A stretch of DNA of 64,000 bases from Echria macrotheca (lineage: Eukaryota; Ascomycota; Sordariomycetes; Sordariales; Schizotheciaceae): the NCBI GenBank assembly GCA_030411725.1, contig MU839840.1, positions 124,001-188,000 of the forward strand, read 5' to 3'. Made by a program: the position numbers and the translations under genes. A model generated the notes under the pieces. The model saw only the letters and a program-made list of their open reading frames with translations, did not search any database and was not told the origin of the DNA. This document shows positions 63,698-64,000 of the stretch, one piece after another (positions within the stretch are counted from its first letter, which is position 1; each line of letters opens with the position of its first letter).

Positions 63698-64000
63698 GTG
63701 TCGTATATAATGGGAGTACCTAAGGTGTGGAAGGATGTCTTTTTTTCTGCACAACATTAGTGGTTCCCGAGGTGAATAAGGATGGGCTATCTGGTGCTGG
63801 ACGGTTGTTTCGGTATGTTTGAGGTATCTCAACATCATCTGCTGCTTGTTGCAAGCTTGTTCTCATAATTTACCTCCTTCCCTCACTTCGCAGGGTACGT
63901 CGCATCAGGGGTGGAAGCTCTGATTCGAGTCCTATCCCGCTTTGGGGGCCAGATGTGGCGGGTATCCATGCGGTGGTGATTGTGCTATGTGCGTTATGTA
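63698..64000. other. 3' flank at the right edge
   Basis: 303 bp after the SDR stop. No gene or RNA was recognised before the window ends. Confidence 0.5.

Noticed and set aside
1..64000. CRISPR array, rRNA operon or 5S rRNA gene
   Set aside because: No regularly spaced identical repeats and no recognisable rRNA sequence were found by eye, and CRISPR is not expected in a fungal nuclear genome.

Overview
This window is nuclear DNA from a filamentous ascomycete, most likely a Sordariomycete and possibly of the order Sordariales. The evidence is a set of short spliceosomal introns (45-90 nt, GTRAGT donors, CTAAC-type branch sites), a class III chitin synthase, HET/NACHT/ankyrin, Pth11-type and cupredoxin-GPI proteins, GC-rich coding sequence and dispersed intron-containing tRNA genes. 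The species is not identified. All exon joins were worked out by eye from frame, splice consensus and remembered family conservation.

Layout. 1-31 kb is mostly conserved housekeeping sequence: the 3' end of a small protein, an intron-bearing tRNA-Leu, KEI1 (IPC synthase subunit), the sulfite reductase beta subunit, a class III chitin synthase, a divergent EMC4 / AP-2 beta pair, a glycine-rich protein, a GPI-anchored wall protein, a prenylated ubiquitin-fold protein, a divergent UMP1 / twin-ATPase ABC pair, and a 3.7-kb gene-free stretch at 22.9-26.7 kb. Several genes share a secretory, cell-surface or proteostasis theme (KEI1, CHS, EMC4, AP-2, UMP1). The linkage itself looks like ordinary fungal gene order.

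31-45 kb is accessory in character. It holds a HET-NACHT-ankyrin NLR-like gene with a probable -1 frameshift and two candidate 3-nt microexons, then a 400-bp hAT-like MITE with a perfect 8-bp target duplication. An O-methyltransferase and a ketopantoate-reductase-like gene follow. Next comes a caspase-like gene whose His-motif is altered, flanked by two identical, inverted tRNA-Arg(ACG) genes, and then a secreted cupredoxin. The NLR and caspase-like genes are the best candidates for a regulated-cell-death or allorecognition locus, but this is inference from content and proximity only.

45-64 kb returns to mixed content: a kinesin-6-type motor, an acidic nuclear-type protein, a doubtful small gene, a Pth11-like receptor, an APH-fold kinase with an altered catalytic motif, an AAA ATPase and an SDR lacking the usual Tyr-Lys dyad. 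A second MITE-like element near 14.5 kb has diverged arms whose differences are all C:G to T:A transitions, consistent with RIP or methyl-cytosine decay. No CRISPR array, rRNA or complete autonomous transposon was seen.
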